This document shows positions 24,493 to 33,887 of a stretch of 64,000 nucleotides of DNA, piece after piece. Under the pieces are notes generated by a model. That model saw nothing but the letters and a program-made list of their open reading frames with translations. It searched no databases and was not told the DNA's origin. Source of the stretch: Mesorhizobium kowhaii (GTDB lineage: Bacteria; Pseudomonadota; Alphaproteobacteria; Rhizobiales; Rhizobiaceae); NCBI RefSeq assembly GCF_003253745.1, contig NZ_MZXV01000032.1:682001-746000 (forward strand), given 5' to 3'. How positions within the stretch are numbered: position 1 is the stretch's first letter; each line of letters begins with the position of its first letter. Both the position numbers and the translations under genes were made by a program.

Positions 24493-26387
24493 TCAGCCGG
24501 CGCACCGTCCTTGGGCTCATGGCTTCGGCATTTCTGCCGGGCACGTTGCACGCCGGCGATCTGGAGCCGGAATTTCTTCAGCCGTACCTGAAGGCCAGGG
24601 CGCTGCCGGCACTCGCCGAACGCCTGCCCAAGAGCCCGCGCGCGGTGAATCTCGCTGCGATGGGCCGGCAGCCCGGCCAGTATGGCGGCACGCTGCGTAC
24701 GATCATCGGCAGCCAGAAAGATATCCGGATGATGACGATCTATGGGTATGCTCGCCTGGTCGGCTATGACGAAAAGCTTAACATGCAAGCCGACATTCTC
24801 GAAAGTTTCGACGTAGCGAATGATCGCGTCTTCACTTTCAAGATACGGGAAGGGCATAAATGGTCTGACGGTGGCCTGCTGACGCCGGAGGATTTTCGCT
24901 ATTGCTGGGAAGATGTCTGGCTGAACGATGAGCTTTCGCAAGGCGGGCTTGCCCCGGCCCTGCTGGCGGACGGCAAGCCGCCACGCTTCGAGATCGTCGA
25001 TCCGTTGACGGTCCGCTATAGTTGGGATGCGCCCAATCCCGACTTCCTGCCCAGGCTCGCTGCTGCTTCGCCGCTATCGCTTGTTCTGCCAGCCGCCTAT
25101 CTCAAGCAGTTCCACAAGAAATACCAGGATCCATTCCGGCTCGCCGGCCTAATGAGGGAGAACCGGGCCAAGAAATGGACGCTCCTGCATATCCGCATGT
25201 CGCGGCAGTATCGCCCGGAGAACCCGGATTTGCCGACGCTCGATCCCTGGCAGAACCGGACCAAGCCGCCGGCTGAGCAGTTCGTCTTCGAGCGCAACCC
25301 GTTCTTTCATCGAATAGACGAGAATGGCCGGCAACTGCCCTATGTTGACCGGATTGTCATGAATGTCAGCTCGTCGGCGATCATTTCCGCCAAGACCGGT
25401 GCGGGCGAGAGCGACCTGCAATGCATGGGAATTGACTTCACCGATTACTCCTTCCTGAAGGATGCGGAGAAGCGCTACCCGGTGAAGATGCATCTCTGGA
25501 AACGCACACAGGGTTCGCGGCTGGCGCTGCTGCCCAATCTGAATTGTGCCGACCAGGTGTGGCGTCGCCTTTTTCGCGACGTGCGCGTGCGCCGCGCACT
25601 TTCGCTCGCTGTGGACAGGCGCGAGATCAATATGGCTGTGTTCTACGGATTAGCACAGGAAAGTGCCGATACGGTCCTGCCGGAGAGCCCGCTCTACCGG
25701 CCGGAATTCGCGAAAGCCTGGGTCGCCCATGATCCCGACCAGGCCAATGCCCTGCTCGACGAGGTCGGGCTTCAGACGCGTGACGATGACGGCCTGCGGA
25801 TACTTCCCGATGGACGCCCGGCGCAGATCATAGTGGAGACGGCCGGCGAAAGCACGCTGGAAACCGACGCGCTCGAACTCATCACCGATCACTGGCGCAA
25901 GATCGGCATCGCCTTGTTCATCCGGACTTCGCAGCGCGATATCTTCCGCAGCCGCGCGGTTGGCGGCCAGATCATGATGTCGATGTGGTCGGGTATCGAC
26001 AATGGCGTGCCGACCGCCGACATGAACCCGAGCCAACTGGCCCCCACCATCGACGACCAGCTGCAATGGCCGCTCTGGGGTGCTCACTACTTGTCTCATG
26101 GCAAGCTCGGTGAGGCGCCCGATCTTCCGCCTGTGGTCGAGTTGATGGCTTTGCTCAAGCGCTGGAACGCATCGACCGAAACCACGGAGCGCGCCGAAAT
26201 CTGGAATTCGATGCTGTCGATCTACACCGATCAGGTGTTTTCGATCGGCACGGTGAACGGAACGCATCAGCCGGTTCTGGCGTCCTCGCGGCTGCGCAAC
26301 CTGCCTGACAAGGCGCTCTACGGCTACGACCCGACTGCCTATTTCGGTGTCTACATGCCGGATACATTCTGGCTTGGAGAGTCCTGA
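24489..26387 (+). CDS. Extracellular solute-binding protein, family 5
   Basis: A 632-residue periplasmic binding protein of a peptide-type ABC importer. It begins [21 protein letters not shown], a signal peptide with a twin-arginine-like RR followed by a hydrophobic core and AxA-type end, so it may be exported by the Tat route. The following region (GGTLRTIIGSQKDIRMM..., then EGHKWSDGGLLTPEDFRYCW) is the family 5 fold. TTG 24489 overlaps the preceding stop by four bases; no ATG gives a plausible N-terminus. It captures the substrate for the two permeases downstream; the substrate is probably a peptide or small metabolite. Confidence 0.9.
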   Translation: MISRRTVLGLMASAFLPGTLHAGDLEPEFLQPYLKARALPALAERLPKSPRAVNLAAMGRQPGQYGGTLRTIIGSQKDIRMMTIYGYARLVGYDEKLNMQADILESFDVANDRVFTFKIREGHKWSDGGLLTPEDFRYCWEDVWLNDELSQGGLAPALLADGKPPRFEIVDPLTVRYSWDAPNPDFLPRLAAASPLSLVLPAAYLKQFHKKYQDPFRLAGLMRENRAKKWTLLHIRMSRQYRPENPDLPTLDPWQNRTKPPAEQFVFERNPFFHRIDENGRQLPYVDRIVMNVSSSAIISAKTGAGESDLQCMGIDFTDYSFLKDAEKRYPVKMHLWKRTQGSRLALLPNLNCADQVWRRLFRDVRVRRALSLAVDRREINMAVFYGLAQESADTVLPESPLYRPEFAKAWVAHDPDQANALLDEVGLQTRDDDGLRILPDGRPAQIIVETAGESTLETDALELITDHWRKIGIALFIRTSQRDIFRSRAVGGQIMMSMWSGIDNGVPTADMNPSQLAPTIDDQLQWPLWGAHYLSHGKLGEAPDLPPVVELMALLKRWNASTETTERAEIWNSMLSIYTDQVFSIGTVNGTHQPVLASSRLRNLPDKALYGYDPTAYFGVYMPDTFWLGES

Positions 26388-26389
26388 GC

Positions 26390-27388
26390 GTGCTTCGATA
26401 TCTTGTCTGGCGCATCGCCGTGATGGTTCCAACGCTGCTGATCATATCGGCGCTGGTGTTCACGATCATCGAACTTCCCCCAGGCGACTATTTCGACAGC
26501 TATGTTGCCGAGCTTCGGGCTCAGGGCGAAGGGGTGGATTCCGATCGCATCGAGATGATGCGCAAGGAATATGGTTTCGACAAGCCGCCGATCGTTCGCT
26601 ACTTCTACTGGGTCGGCGGGATGCTGCACGGCGATTTCGGCTATTCCTTCGAATATGAGCTGCCGGTTCGCGACGTCGTCGGGGACCGAATGTGGCTGAC
26701 CGTGATGGTTTCCTTCGTCACGATCGTCTTCACCTGGCTCATCGCCTTTCCAATCGGCATGTACTCCGCCACGCATCAATACAGCTGGGGCGACTACGGC
26801 CTGACTTTCTTCGGCCTTCTCGGCCTTGCCATTCCGAACTTCATGCTGGCGCTGATCCTGATGTATTTCGCCAACATCTGGTTCGGCACATCCATCGGCC
26901 ATCTCATGGACCAGCAATATCTCAGCGAGCCGATGAGCTGGGCCAAGGCGAAGTCGATCCTCGCCCATCTCTGGATCCCGGTCTTGATCATCGGCACCGG
27001 AGGCACGGCAAGCATGATCCGGCGGCTGCGCGCCAATCTGCTCGATGAGCTACACAAGCAATATGTCGTGACCGCGCGCGCCAAAGGCCTTCATCCCTTC
27101 AAGGCGCTGGTCAAATATCCGCTGCGCATGGCGCTCAATTTCTTCATTTCCGACATCGGCTCTATCCTGCCGGCCATCATCTCCGGCGCCGAAATCACGG
27201 CGATCGTGCTGTCTTTGGAAACGACCGGGCCGATGCTGATCAAGGCGCTGCAAAGCCAGGACATGTATCTGGCAGGGTCGTTCCTGATGTTCCTCGCCTT
27301 CCTGACGGTCATCGGTGTCCTGATTTCCGACCTGGCGCTGGCGCTGCTTGATCCACGAATTCGTTTGCAGGGCGGCAGCACCAAATGA
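26390..27388 (+). CDS. ABC importer permease (DppB/OppB type)
   Basis: A 332-residue inner-membrane permease. It starts at GTG 26390, two bases after the preceding stop. The N-terminus MLRYLVWRIAVMVPTLLIIS is the first transmembrane helix; about six helices follow, with the EAA-type loop seen in YVVTARAKGLHPFKALVKYP, which contacts the ATPase. The large periplasmic loop between helices 1 and 2 contains LPPGDYFDSYVAEL, as in DppB. It overlaps the next permease by four bases (ATGA at 27385). Confidence 0.93.
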   Translation: MLRYLVWRIAVMVPTLLIISALVFTIIELPPGDYFDSYVAELRAQGEGVDSDRIEMMRKEYGFDKPPIVRYFYWVGGMLHGDFGYSFEYELPVRDVVGDRMWLTVMVSFVTIVFTWLIAFPIGMYSATHQYSWGDYGLTFFGLLGLAIPNFMLALILMYFANIWFGTSIGHLMDQQYLSEPMSWAKAKSILAHLWIPVLIIGTGGTASMIRRLRANLLDELHKQYVVTARAKGLHPFKALVKYPLRMALNFFISDIGSILPAIISGAEITAIVLSLETTGPMLIKALQSQDMYLAGSFLMFLAFLTVIGVLISDLALALLDPRIRLQGGSTK

Positions 27389-28566
27389 ACACGAATTCTC
27401 CGCTGCCCGCTCCGGGTGCTCCACTGCAACACTACGTTTCCATCGCGCCCATTGACCTGCAGTCGGTCGAGGCGATGACGCCGGAGCAGTCGAAAGTCTA
27501 TCAGGCGTCGCAGTTGCGGCTGATGTGGTGGAAATTCCGGAAGCACCGGCTTGCCGTTATATCAGGCATATTCCTGGCAGTGCTTTATTTCGGGATACTG
27601 ATCTGCGAGTTCCTGGCGCCCTACAATCTGCACACGCGCAACATGGACTACATCTATTCGCCGCCGCAGCGGGTGCACCTGTTCCACAACGGCCAGTTCG
27701 TCGGGCCGTTCGTCTATGGCCGCCGGATGACGCTGGATATGGACACGCTCAAGCGGAACTACATCGAGAACCACGATGATGTTCAGCGGATCCGCTTCTT
27801 CTGCAGGGGCGACAGTTACCGGTTCTGGGGCCTGATCGAAGGTGACAGGCATTTTGTCTGCCCTGCCGAAAACGGCCAGCTCTTTCTGGCCGGCACTGAC
27901 AGGCTGGGGCGCGACGTGCTCTCGCGCATCATCTATGGCGCACGCATTTCACTGACAATCGGCCTCGTCGGTATCAGCTTCAGCTTCCTGCTCGGCATTG
28001 TTATCGGCGGACTGGCCGGCTATCACGGCGGTATCTTCGACCTGATCGTGCAACGGATAATCGAAGTTCTGCAATCGATCCCCAGCATTCCGCTATGGCT
28101 GGCTCTGGCGGCTATCATGCCGATAACCTGGAGTCCGGCCCTGATCTATTTCGGCATCACCGTCATCCTCGGGCTGCTCGACTGGACCGGACTGGCGCGG
28201 GCCGTGCGTTCGAAGCTTCTAGCCTTGCGCGAGGAGGATTACGTTCTGGCCGCGCAATTGATGGGCGCCAGGAGCAGCCGCATCATCGGGCGGCACCTCA
28301 TTCCCGGCTTCATGTCGCATCTGATCGCGACGGCGACGCTCTCCATACCCAGCATGATCCTGGGCGAGACGGCGCTGAGCTTCCTCGGGCTCGGCCTGAG
28401 GGCGCCGATAACCAGTTGGGGCATCCTGCTCACCGAGGCGCGCAGCGTCAACGTGATCGCGTTCTATCCATGGCTGCTTTTGCCGATGCTCCCCGTCATT
28501 CTCGTCATCATGGCGTTCAACTTCCTCGGCGACGGCTTGCGGGACGCCGCAGACCCCTACAAGTGA
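27385..28566 (+). CDS. ABC importer permease (DppC/OppC type)
   Basis: A 393-residue inner-membrane permease with the DppC/OppC layout: the N-terminal segment WWKFRKHRLAVISGIFLAVL is the first helix, then a periplasmic loop longer than usual (residues about 75-165), then the conserved GTDRLGRDVLSRIIYGARIS and the EAA loop DYVLAAQLMGARSSRIIGRH. It is the last gene of the four-gene importer operon (ATPase, binding protein, permease, permease). The long loop is unusual and might contact the binding protein. Confidence 0.92.
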   Translation: MNTNSPLPAPGAPLQHYVSIAPIDLQSVEAMTPEQSKVYQASQLRLMWWKFRKHRLAVISGIFLAVLYFGILICEFLAPYNLHTRNMDYIYSPPQRVHLFHNGQFVGPFVYGRRMTLDMDTLKRNYIENHDDVQRIRFFCRGDSYRFWGLIEGDRHFVCPAENGQLFLAGTDRLGRDVLSRIIYGARISLTIGLVGISFSFLLGIVIGGLAGYHGGIFDLIVQRIIEVLQSIPSIPLWLALAAIMPITWSPALIYFGITVILGLLDWTGLARAVRSKLLALREEDYVLAAQLMGARSSRIIGRHLIPGFMSHLIATATLSIPSMILGETALSFLGLGLRAPITSWGILLTEARSVNVIAFYPWLLLPMLPVILVIMAFNFLGDGLRDAADPYK

Positions 28567-28696
28567 GATCGCAATTCCGCCGCGCGCCGTGCCGCCGACT
28601 CCACCCGGTATGATCCTTGTCGGCGGCCTGTTCGGCTATTGCAATGTTCATTGCTCGCCTCTATGTGCGGGACTGGTTCAGGACATACAATCGCCT

Positions 28697-29176
28697 ATGA
28701 GTCGCCTCGACAGTTTCATCCGCAGGATGACCGCACAGCGCGACATTCTCGATCATGTCTGCACCGAGGTGGCGAAGATGGAGGGGCCCGTGGTCGAGCT
28801 CGGCCTCGGCAATGGCCGGACGTTCCACCATCTGCGCGAGCGCCTGCCCGGACGCCGGATCGTGGCGTTCGACCGCGCACTTGCCGCACACGCCAGCTCA
28901 ATTCCCGAAGCTGAAAACCTCGTGCTCGGCGAAATACGCGAGACGGCGAGCAGGTTCATTGGCATCGATGCCGCTCTTGTTCATGCCGACATCGGTACCG
29001 GCTATGAAGATCTCGATGCAGTGACCTCTACCTGGCTTCCCGATCTGATTGCGCGCCTGCTTCGCGTCGGCGGCATCGCGGTCAGCGGCACGCCGCTCGA
29101 TCACCCGCAGTTGCAACGCCTCCCGCCGCCGCCTTCGGTGCCCGCCGATCGTTATTTTGTCTGTAGGCGCGTGTGA
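28697..29176 (+). CDS. Small class I SAM-dependent methyltransferase
   Basis: A 159-residue protein with VVELGLGNGRTFHHLRERLP (the S-adenosylmethionine motif I, E/DxGxGxG) and RIVAFDRALA as motif II. It has no C-terminal substrate domain, so it is a minimal Rossmann-type methyltransferase; the substrate is unknown. ATG 28697 is used because the residues before it in the longer frame are unlike the family. It stands 130 bp after the importer operon and ends before the minus-strand cyclase at 29214. Confidence 0.72.
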   Translation: MSRLDSFIRRMTAQRDILDHVCTEVAKMEGPVVELGLGNGRTFHHLRERLPGRRIVAFDRALAAHASSIPEAENLVLGEIRETASRFIGIDAALVHADIGTGYEDLDAVTSTWLPDLIARLLRVGGIAVSGTPLDHPQLQRLPPPPSVPADRYFVCRRV

Positions 29177-29213
29177 GAGGCCGAGACGACCCAAATCTTC
29201 AGGGGCCAAGTCT

Positions 29214-30629
29214 TCAGGGGATCGTATAGACTGCGATCTCCCGCTCAATGCCGCGCAGCGAGACCTCGTGGGGCACGGGCGTCAGCGCTTTCCTGTGCAA
29301 CAGATCGGCGGTGAGATTGTCGTCGACCACCGCACGAGTGGCGAAGATCGCCTGTGCGGTGGCAAGGTTCTGGACCCGCGAAGCAATGTTGACCGTCTGG
29401 CCGAAATAGTCCTGTCGCTCGTTCATGGACACGGCGATGCAGGGGCCGGCGTGGACTCCGATTTTGAGCAGCAGATCCTCGCGCCCGCTCTTGTCGTTGA
29501 GCGCACGCATGGCATCGCGCATCCTGAGGGCCGCCGCAATCGCGCGATCAGGCGTCGCGAAGGTCGCCATCACCGCATCACCGATCGTCTTCACCACCGC
29601 GCCTGCCTCCGCCGCGACGATCTCGTGCAGAACCTGGAAATGCTCGCGCACGAGATCGAAGGCTGAAAGGTCGCCCACCCGCTCGTAAAGCGCGGTCGAT
29701 CCGCGCAGGTCGGTGAACAGGAAGGTCAGGCTGGTGATCTTCAGGCGCTGGTTGATGTCGAGCGTGTCCGCACGATAGAGATTGCGGAACGTCTGGTTGG
29801 TGAGCAGGCGCTTGGCGGTCAGGAAGGGCCGGCGTTTGCCCAGCAAATCATGCAATGCCTGGCCGGCGATGAAGACCGTCGGCAGCACGCGGGTGTCGGT
29901 CCTGTTTTCCAGCGAAATGCGCATCGGGCCCGGTTGCATCTCCAGCGTCTGGCTCTGCACATGGTCGCGGTCGAAGACCAAAGAGAGGCTTCGGCGTTCC
30001 TTTGTTGGTTCGCCCTTCCCGTCGATGAACTGCGCTGAATGGGTGACCGGATCGAAGACGATGATGAATTCGGACGGAAGCTGTATGAGCAGAAACGCCT
30101 TTTCACCGGGCGCAAGCTCGATACCCTCCAGCGAGAACGCTTCCATCTTTTTGGCGAAATCCTCTTCCGGCAGATCGACGCCGGACCCCCAGTAGATCTG
30201 GCGGAAATATTCCACCAACGGCAGTTCGTGTGGATTGTGGGCGGCAATCCTGCGCACGCGGGAACTGACGGTGAATGTCACCTCGACCATCTCGTCGAGG
30301 GTCGGCGAATAGCCCTCGGCGCACAGCGCGCAGGTGTATTCGTCCTTCTGCAGGGTTTTCAGCGTGGCGTTGGTGTCGAGCACGCCGCCACAGCCGGGGC
30401 ACAGAACATTCCAGGAAATGTCGAAGATGCCCACCCGCGCCGCGTGGAGAAAGGCGCCTATGGTGCGTTCCTCGTCGAGGCCATGCTTGCTGGCGAAGGC
30501 TGGCGCATTGATGCGGCAAAGTTCGCGGTCCTGGCCTTCCGCGATGGTTCGCTCGATCGCGTCGATTGCCTGTGGATCGACATCGGTCGATTGCCGCAGA
30601 AGCGAGAACAGATCCTGAGCTTCGTTCAT
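29214..30629 (-). CDS. Class III cyclase with zinc-ribbon N-terminal domain (DUF5939-like)
   Basis: A 471-residue protein. Residues about 60-110 contain CPGCGGVLDTNATLK and YTCALCAEGY, two CxxC pairs 25-30 residues apart, a likely zinc ribbon, within an N-terminal domain resembling DUF5939 of adenylate/guanylate cyclases. The C-terminal domain has the catalytic motifs LFTDLRGSTALYERVG, KTIGDAVMATFATP and YFGQTVNIASRVQNLA with both metal aspartates and the Asn/Arg pair. ATG 30629 is used, preceded by GGAG. The N-terminal half probably controls the cyclase by sensing metal, redox or a ligand. Confidence 0.83.
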   Translation of the reverse strand: MNEAQDLFSLLRQSTDVDPQAIDAIERTIAEGQDRELCRINAPAFASKHGLDEERTIGAFLHAARVGIFDISWNVLCPGCGGVLDTNATLKTLQKDEYTCALCAEGYSPTLDEMVEVTFTVSSRVRRIAAHNPHELPLVEYFRQIYWGSGVDLPEEDFAKKMEAFSLEGIELAPGEKAFLLIQLPSEFIIVFDPVTHSAQFIDGKGEPTKERRSLSLVFDRDHVQSQTLEMQPGPMRISLENRTDTRVLPTVFIAGQALHDLLGKRRPFLTAKRLLTNQTFRNLYRADTLDINQRLKITSLTFLFTDLRGSTALYERVGDLSAFDLVREHFQVLHEIVAAEAGAVVKTIGDAVMATFATPDRAIAAALRMRDAMRALNDKSGREDLLLKIGVHAGPCIAVSMNERQDYFGQTVNIASRVQNLATAQAIFATRAVVDDNLTADLLHRKALTPVPHEVSLRGIEREIAVYTIP

Positions 30630-30815
30630 CGTGCAGGCTCCGGACGCCCCATGAGGCATGGTTGACCGGACCGCTCTTTGGTCCGAGTCTTCATTCTACT
30701 TCGAAACGGACCGTACGGCCATTCGAATAGACAAGCCTGGTGACAGTCCAATTTCCATTCGCGGTAACCGGCACTATGATGATCCATGGGGAATTCATCC
30801 TTGGGGCTCTCTCCC

Positions 30816-31631
30816 ATGCCGACATCCGACAACCCGCCATTTCCGGCGGCCCTGCGCCTTTTCTCTGCGGTGGTCATCATCGTCCTGATCGTAGGCGCCG
30901 GCCTGTTTTTCGCACCCGTCCTGGTCAAGCCGCGCTGGCCTTGGGCCGTCACGCCGTTCAATGCCCGCTTCCTCGGCGGCTTCTACACCGCCGAAATGGT
31001 CGTGATGGCGGCGCTGCTGTTGTGGAATCGCTGGTCGCCCGCCAGGCTCGTGCTCGTCATGGCCTTCATCTTCACCGTCATCGTGTCGGTGGCTTCGTTC
31101 CTCAATCTCGGCTATTTCAACTTCGGGCGCAAAGCGCCCTGGCTCTGGTTTTTGGTCTATCTTGCTTCGGTCGCGGTATCCGGGCTGTTCCTGTGGCGGG
31201 CCAGGGCCCGTCCTTCTGCAAAAGGCGTGACCTTAAACCCCGCATGGCGCGGCTACATGCCGGTGGAATCGGCGATCCTTGGGCTCTATGGCGTCGGCCT
31301 GTTGCTGTTTCCCCTGACATTCAGCAGCATCTGGCCATGGCCGGTAGACGCCTTCCACGCTCAGGTCATCTTCCTCGCCGGTGCGGGCGGCATATATCTC
31401 GTCTGGAGAAGCGCGCCGCGCGAGGAACTGCTGGTGCTCGGCTTGGCGCAGTTTCTGGTTGGCCTGCTTGCCATCCTTGGCCTCGTCATCACCGACGCTG
31501 CGGTGCACCGGATCGACTGGCCGGCGACCGGGACATTGTGCTGGCTCGCCCTTTTCGGCTGGATCGGCATCAGCGGCGTCTTCAAACTCTACACCGCCTC
31601 CCGGTATTTTAGCTCGCAATCGGCATCATAG
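30816..31631 (+). CDS. Hypothetical inner-membrane protein, about 8 TM helices
   Basis: A 271-residue, strongly hydrophobic protein with about eight transmembrane segments, among them LRLFSAVVIIVLIVGAGLFF, MVVMAALLLWNRW, ARLVLVMAFIFTVIVSVASF, FLVYLASVAVSGLFLW and LLVLGLAQFLVGLLAILGLV. ATG 30816 is chosen; ATG 30786 in frame is possible. It does not resemble a transporter or sensor family I know. It is divergent from the cyclase at 30629 and is followed by an acetyltransferase gene. Function unknown. Confidence 0.65.
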   Translation: MPTSDNPPFPAALRLFSAVVIIVLIVGAGLFFAPVLVKPRWPWAVTPFNARFLGGFYTAEMVVMAALLLWNRWSPARLVLVMAFIFTVIVSVASFLNLGYFNFGRKAPWLWFLVYLASVAVSGLFLWRARARPSAKGVTLNPAWRGYMPVESAILGLYGVGLLLFPLTFSSIWPWPVDAFHAQVIFLAGAGGIYLVWRSAPREELLVLGLAQFLVGLLAILGLVITDAAVHRIDWPATGTLCWLALFGWIGISGVFKLYTASRYFSSQSAS

Positions 31632-31705
31632 GTTGCAGAGACGACTGGATTTTCAGGGGACGTCCGGTGCATCGTGCCGAGCCGATTGCCTTCGCCGGGA
31701 GCGCC

Positions 31706-32230
31706 ATGACCAGCACGACCTCGCCATCCTCCGAGAAAATCCAACCGCAGCTGCGGTCCGTCCGGCCAAGCGATGCGGAGGCGCTTTGCGCTATCTTCAA
31801 CATGCCGGGCTTCCGCGGGGGCACGCTCAGGATGCCCTTCGAGCGGGTAGAGCAGGTGGAGCGGCGCATCGCCAAGTCCGGCCCGGAAACCACCTGGATC
31901 GTTGCCGAGTTGGACGGCAAGGTCGTCGGCCATGGCAGCCTGGTCGTACAGGGTTCGCCGCGCCGTTCGCATATCGGCGAGATCAATATCGGCCTTGACG
32001 ATGCCTTTGTCGGCAAGGGCATCGGCTCTGCCATACTTGGCGCGCTGCTTGACGTGGCCGACAACTGGCGCGCCCTGAAGCGGGTCGAATTGACCGTCTA
32101 TGCCGACAACGAACCGGCCGTCCGTCTCTACACAAGCCACGGCTTCGAGGTCGAAGGCCGGCATGTGAAGGCCGGTTTTACCGACGGGCAGTACCACGAC
32201 CTCCTGAGCATGGCCCGGCTGCGGTTCTGA
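31706..32230 (+). CDS. GNAT-family N-acetyltransferase
   Basis: A 174-residue GNAT enzyme. The acetyl-CoA pyrophosphate loop is seen as INIGLDDAFVGKGIGSAILG (motif A, with VGKGIGS corresponding to Q/RxxGxG/A), and the C-terminal part NEPAVRLYTSHGFEVEGRHV is motif B, typical of RimI-like or aminoglycoside/peptide acetyltransferases. Start ATG 31706 is preceded by GGGAG; a GTG at 31667 is less likely. It is a lone gene between a membrane protein and a repeat; the substrate is unknown. Confidence 0.88.
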   Translation: MTSTTSPSSEKIQPQLRSVRPSDAEALCAIFNMPGFRGGTLRMPFERVEQVERRIAKSGPETTWIVAELDGKVVGHGSLVVQGSPRRSHIGEINIGLDDAFVGKGIGSAILGALLDVADNWRALKRVELTVYADNEPAVRLYTSHGFEVEGRHVKAGFTDGQYHDLLSMARLRF

Positions 32231-32265
32231 GGTCTCCCTTGGCGTTTACACCGCAAGCGGCTAAT

Positions 32266-32369
32266 GCATGTCGCTCAAAAGTGGTCCCGGTTTTGGGAGA
32301 ACGACATGCTAAAAAACAAAGGTCTAAAGCGCGTCGCATGGGTCCGTTCAAACGCGACGCGCTTTAGAC
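32266..32369. repeat. Composite interspersed repeat, copy C
   Basis: Two palindromes. The first has arms GCATGTCG (32266-32273) and CGACATGC (32302-32309) around a CAAAAGTGGTCCCGGTTTTG core; the second has a perfect 16-bp stem, GTCTAAAGCGCGTCGC (32322-32337) and its complement (32354-32369). The second palindrome is the same family as 323-364 and 10833-10872. It ends seven bases before the next start codon, so it forms most of that gene's leader. Confidence 0.8.
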
Positions 32370-32376
32370 GGGACCA

Positions 32377-33762
32377 ATGACCGCCGTCTTCGATCCAACC
32401 CCTACGCCTCCGGCGGAAATTCTGGCTGTGCTGTCGCTGCTCTGTCCGGAAGTCGTGCGTGACATCGAGCAGAACTGGAATGCACCGGTTTCCGATTACG
32501 CCCGCCATCTGTGGCGGCCGGTGGCAAGGCCTGCATCGGCCCCGGCGATCGCTGCCCGCTCGATCCTGCGCGAAGTCCTGCATCAGCGCCTTGGTGTGAT
32601 CATGCAGCCTGAAGAGATCGGCAAGGCGCTCGAAGAGTTCGAGCACAGACCGGTGATTCAGTCCGGCCTGCACTGCCTGCTTCTGATGGACCGGATCACC
32701 TTCGATGCCGTCCTGCTTGCCTGGCTCGGCGCGGTCGAAAACGGGCTGTCGGCCTTCGTCGGCTTCATGGGAACGACGATGACCATGGAGACAATTGGCC
32801 GGGAGGGGCCGGGATGGCTCGATGTCGGCGACGACAAGGTCAACCTGTTTGGCATGGGGCGCCACAAACTGTGCCGCAAAAGCGCCTGCGTGGCCGGTCC
32901 CGTCTCCCTCAACAAGCGCGCGCTCGAAGCGGTGGGCGATGAAACGGATGCCAGCCGCTGGCTGGGCACACTGCTTGCCAACCAGGACAAGGTGTTTGGA
33001 ACCGCCGCCGATGCGCTGACAGCCCTCAACGAGGATCTGGTCGCCGATTGGGATCGTTCCGGCATGGCCCTGCCGGTTTTCATCGATGATCGGCTCGCCG
33101 CGGCTGCCATGGCGCGGCATCTAGAATATGACGGCAGCCTTCTTTCCAGGCTGCTCATTGAGCCCGCAAGGCGCCAGCGTCTCGAACGTGCCTTGCAAGA
33201 GGCCGCATCGAGCCCCTTTGGCAGGTTTCTGCCCAATGCCACGGCCTATTTCTGGGGCATCCGCGAGGAGCGCGTGCGCAAGCTCGTCCTCGAGAACGGG
33301 CACCTGATCGAGCCTGACAAGCCGCATGGTCTTTCCATCCCGTTCGAGCGGCCGCATCTCAAGCAGGCGCTGCTGGACGGCGTGCTGCTGCCGAACTTGT
33401 TCCTGATGTTCCTCGTCCTTGCCATATTGCCGCGTGTGCGGGTTGTGGGCGGCCTGAGACAGATTGGCTATGTAGCGCTTTTCCACTCGATCCTGCTGGC
33501 TGCGCTGGACGAAAACATGCCGGAAGAGCGCGATCTGGCTGCGGAGCTGCAGGTTCGGGAAAATGCCTGGGGCATGCGGGTCATCGATGAAAAGATCTCG
33601 GTCCGCGAGCAGCTTGCCGGCCTGCCGGAAGGGTCGCTCTTCCCGGACCTGCTCCGGCAATACCGTTTGCGGACACTTGCCGAGACGACCGACGACCTGA
33701 AGCTGGTTCGCGAAAACGCCCGATGGCGCAAGATCGGCCAGGCAGAGATCAAGGCGACCTGA
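32377..33762 (+). CDS. Unrecognised 461-residue protein
   Basis: A long, well-formed gene with no family I recognise. The product is largely helical with conserved-looking stretches such as VVRDIEQNWNAPVSDYARHLW, LCRKSACVAGPVSLNKRALE and a hydrophobic helix LLPNLFLMFLVLAILPRV near residue 350. No signal peptide. ATG 32377 is preceded by GGGA in the leader, which is otherwise formed by interspersed repeat copy C. The gene is convergent with the cyclase at 33888 and is not obviously linked to its neighbours by spacing. Codon use looks normal for the region. Confidence 0.75.
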   Translation: MTAVFDPTPTPPAEILAVLSLLCPEVVRDIEQNWNAPVSDYARHLWRPVARPASAPAIAARSILREVLHQRLGVIMQPEEIGKALEEFEHRPVIQSGLHCLLLMDRITFDAVLLAWLGAVENGLSAFVGFMGTTMTMETIGREGPGWLDVGDDKVNLFGMGRHKLCRKSACVAGPVSLNKRALEAVGDETDASRWLGTLLANQDKVFGTAADALTALNEDLVADWDRSGMALPVFIDDRLAAAAMARHLEYDGSLLSRLLIEPARRQRLERALQEAASSPFGRFLPNATAYFWGIREERVRKLVLENGHLIEPDKPHGLSIPFERPHLKQALLDGVLLPNLFLMFLVLAILPRVRVVGGLRQIGYVALFHSILLAALDENMPEERDLAAELQVRENAWGMRVIDEKISVREQLAGLPEGSLFPDLLRQYRLRTLAETTDDLKLVRENARWRKIGQAEIKAT

Positions 33763-33887
33763 GCCTCGCTTCAGGCCTTATTTCAGGTTGATTTTCTAAT
33801 TTCGACGACGGCTTCCGCCTCGACGATCATATGGCTTGCCTGCGATCCGTCTGCAGTTCAAGGCCTGACCTGACATGGGCTCACCTG

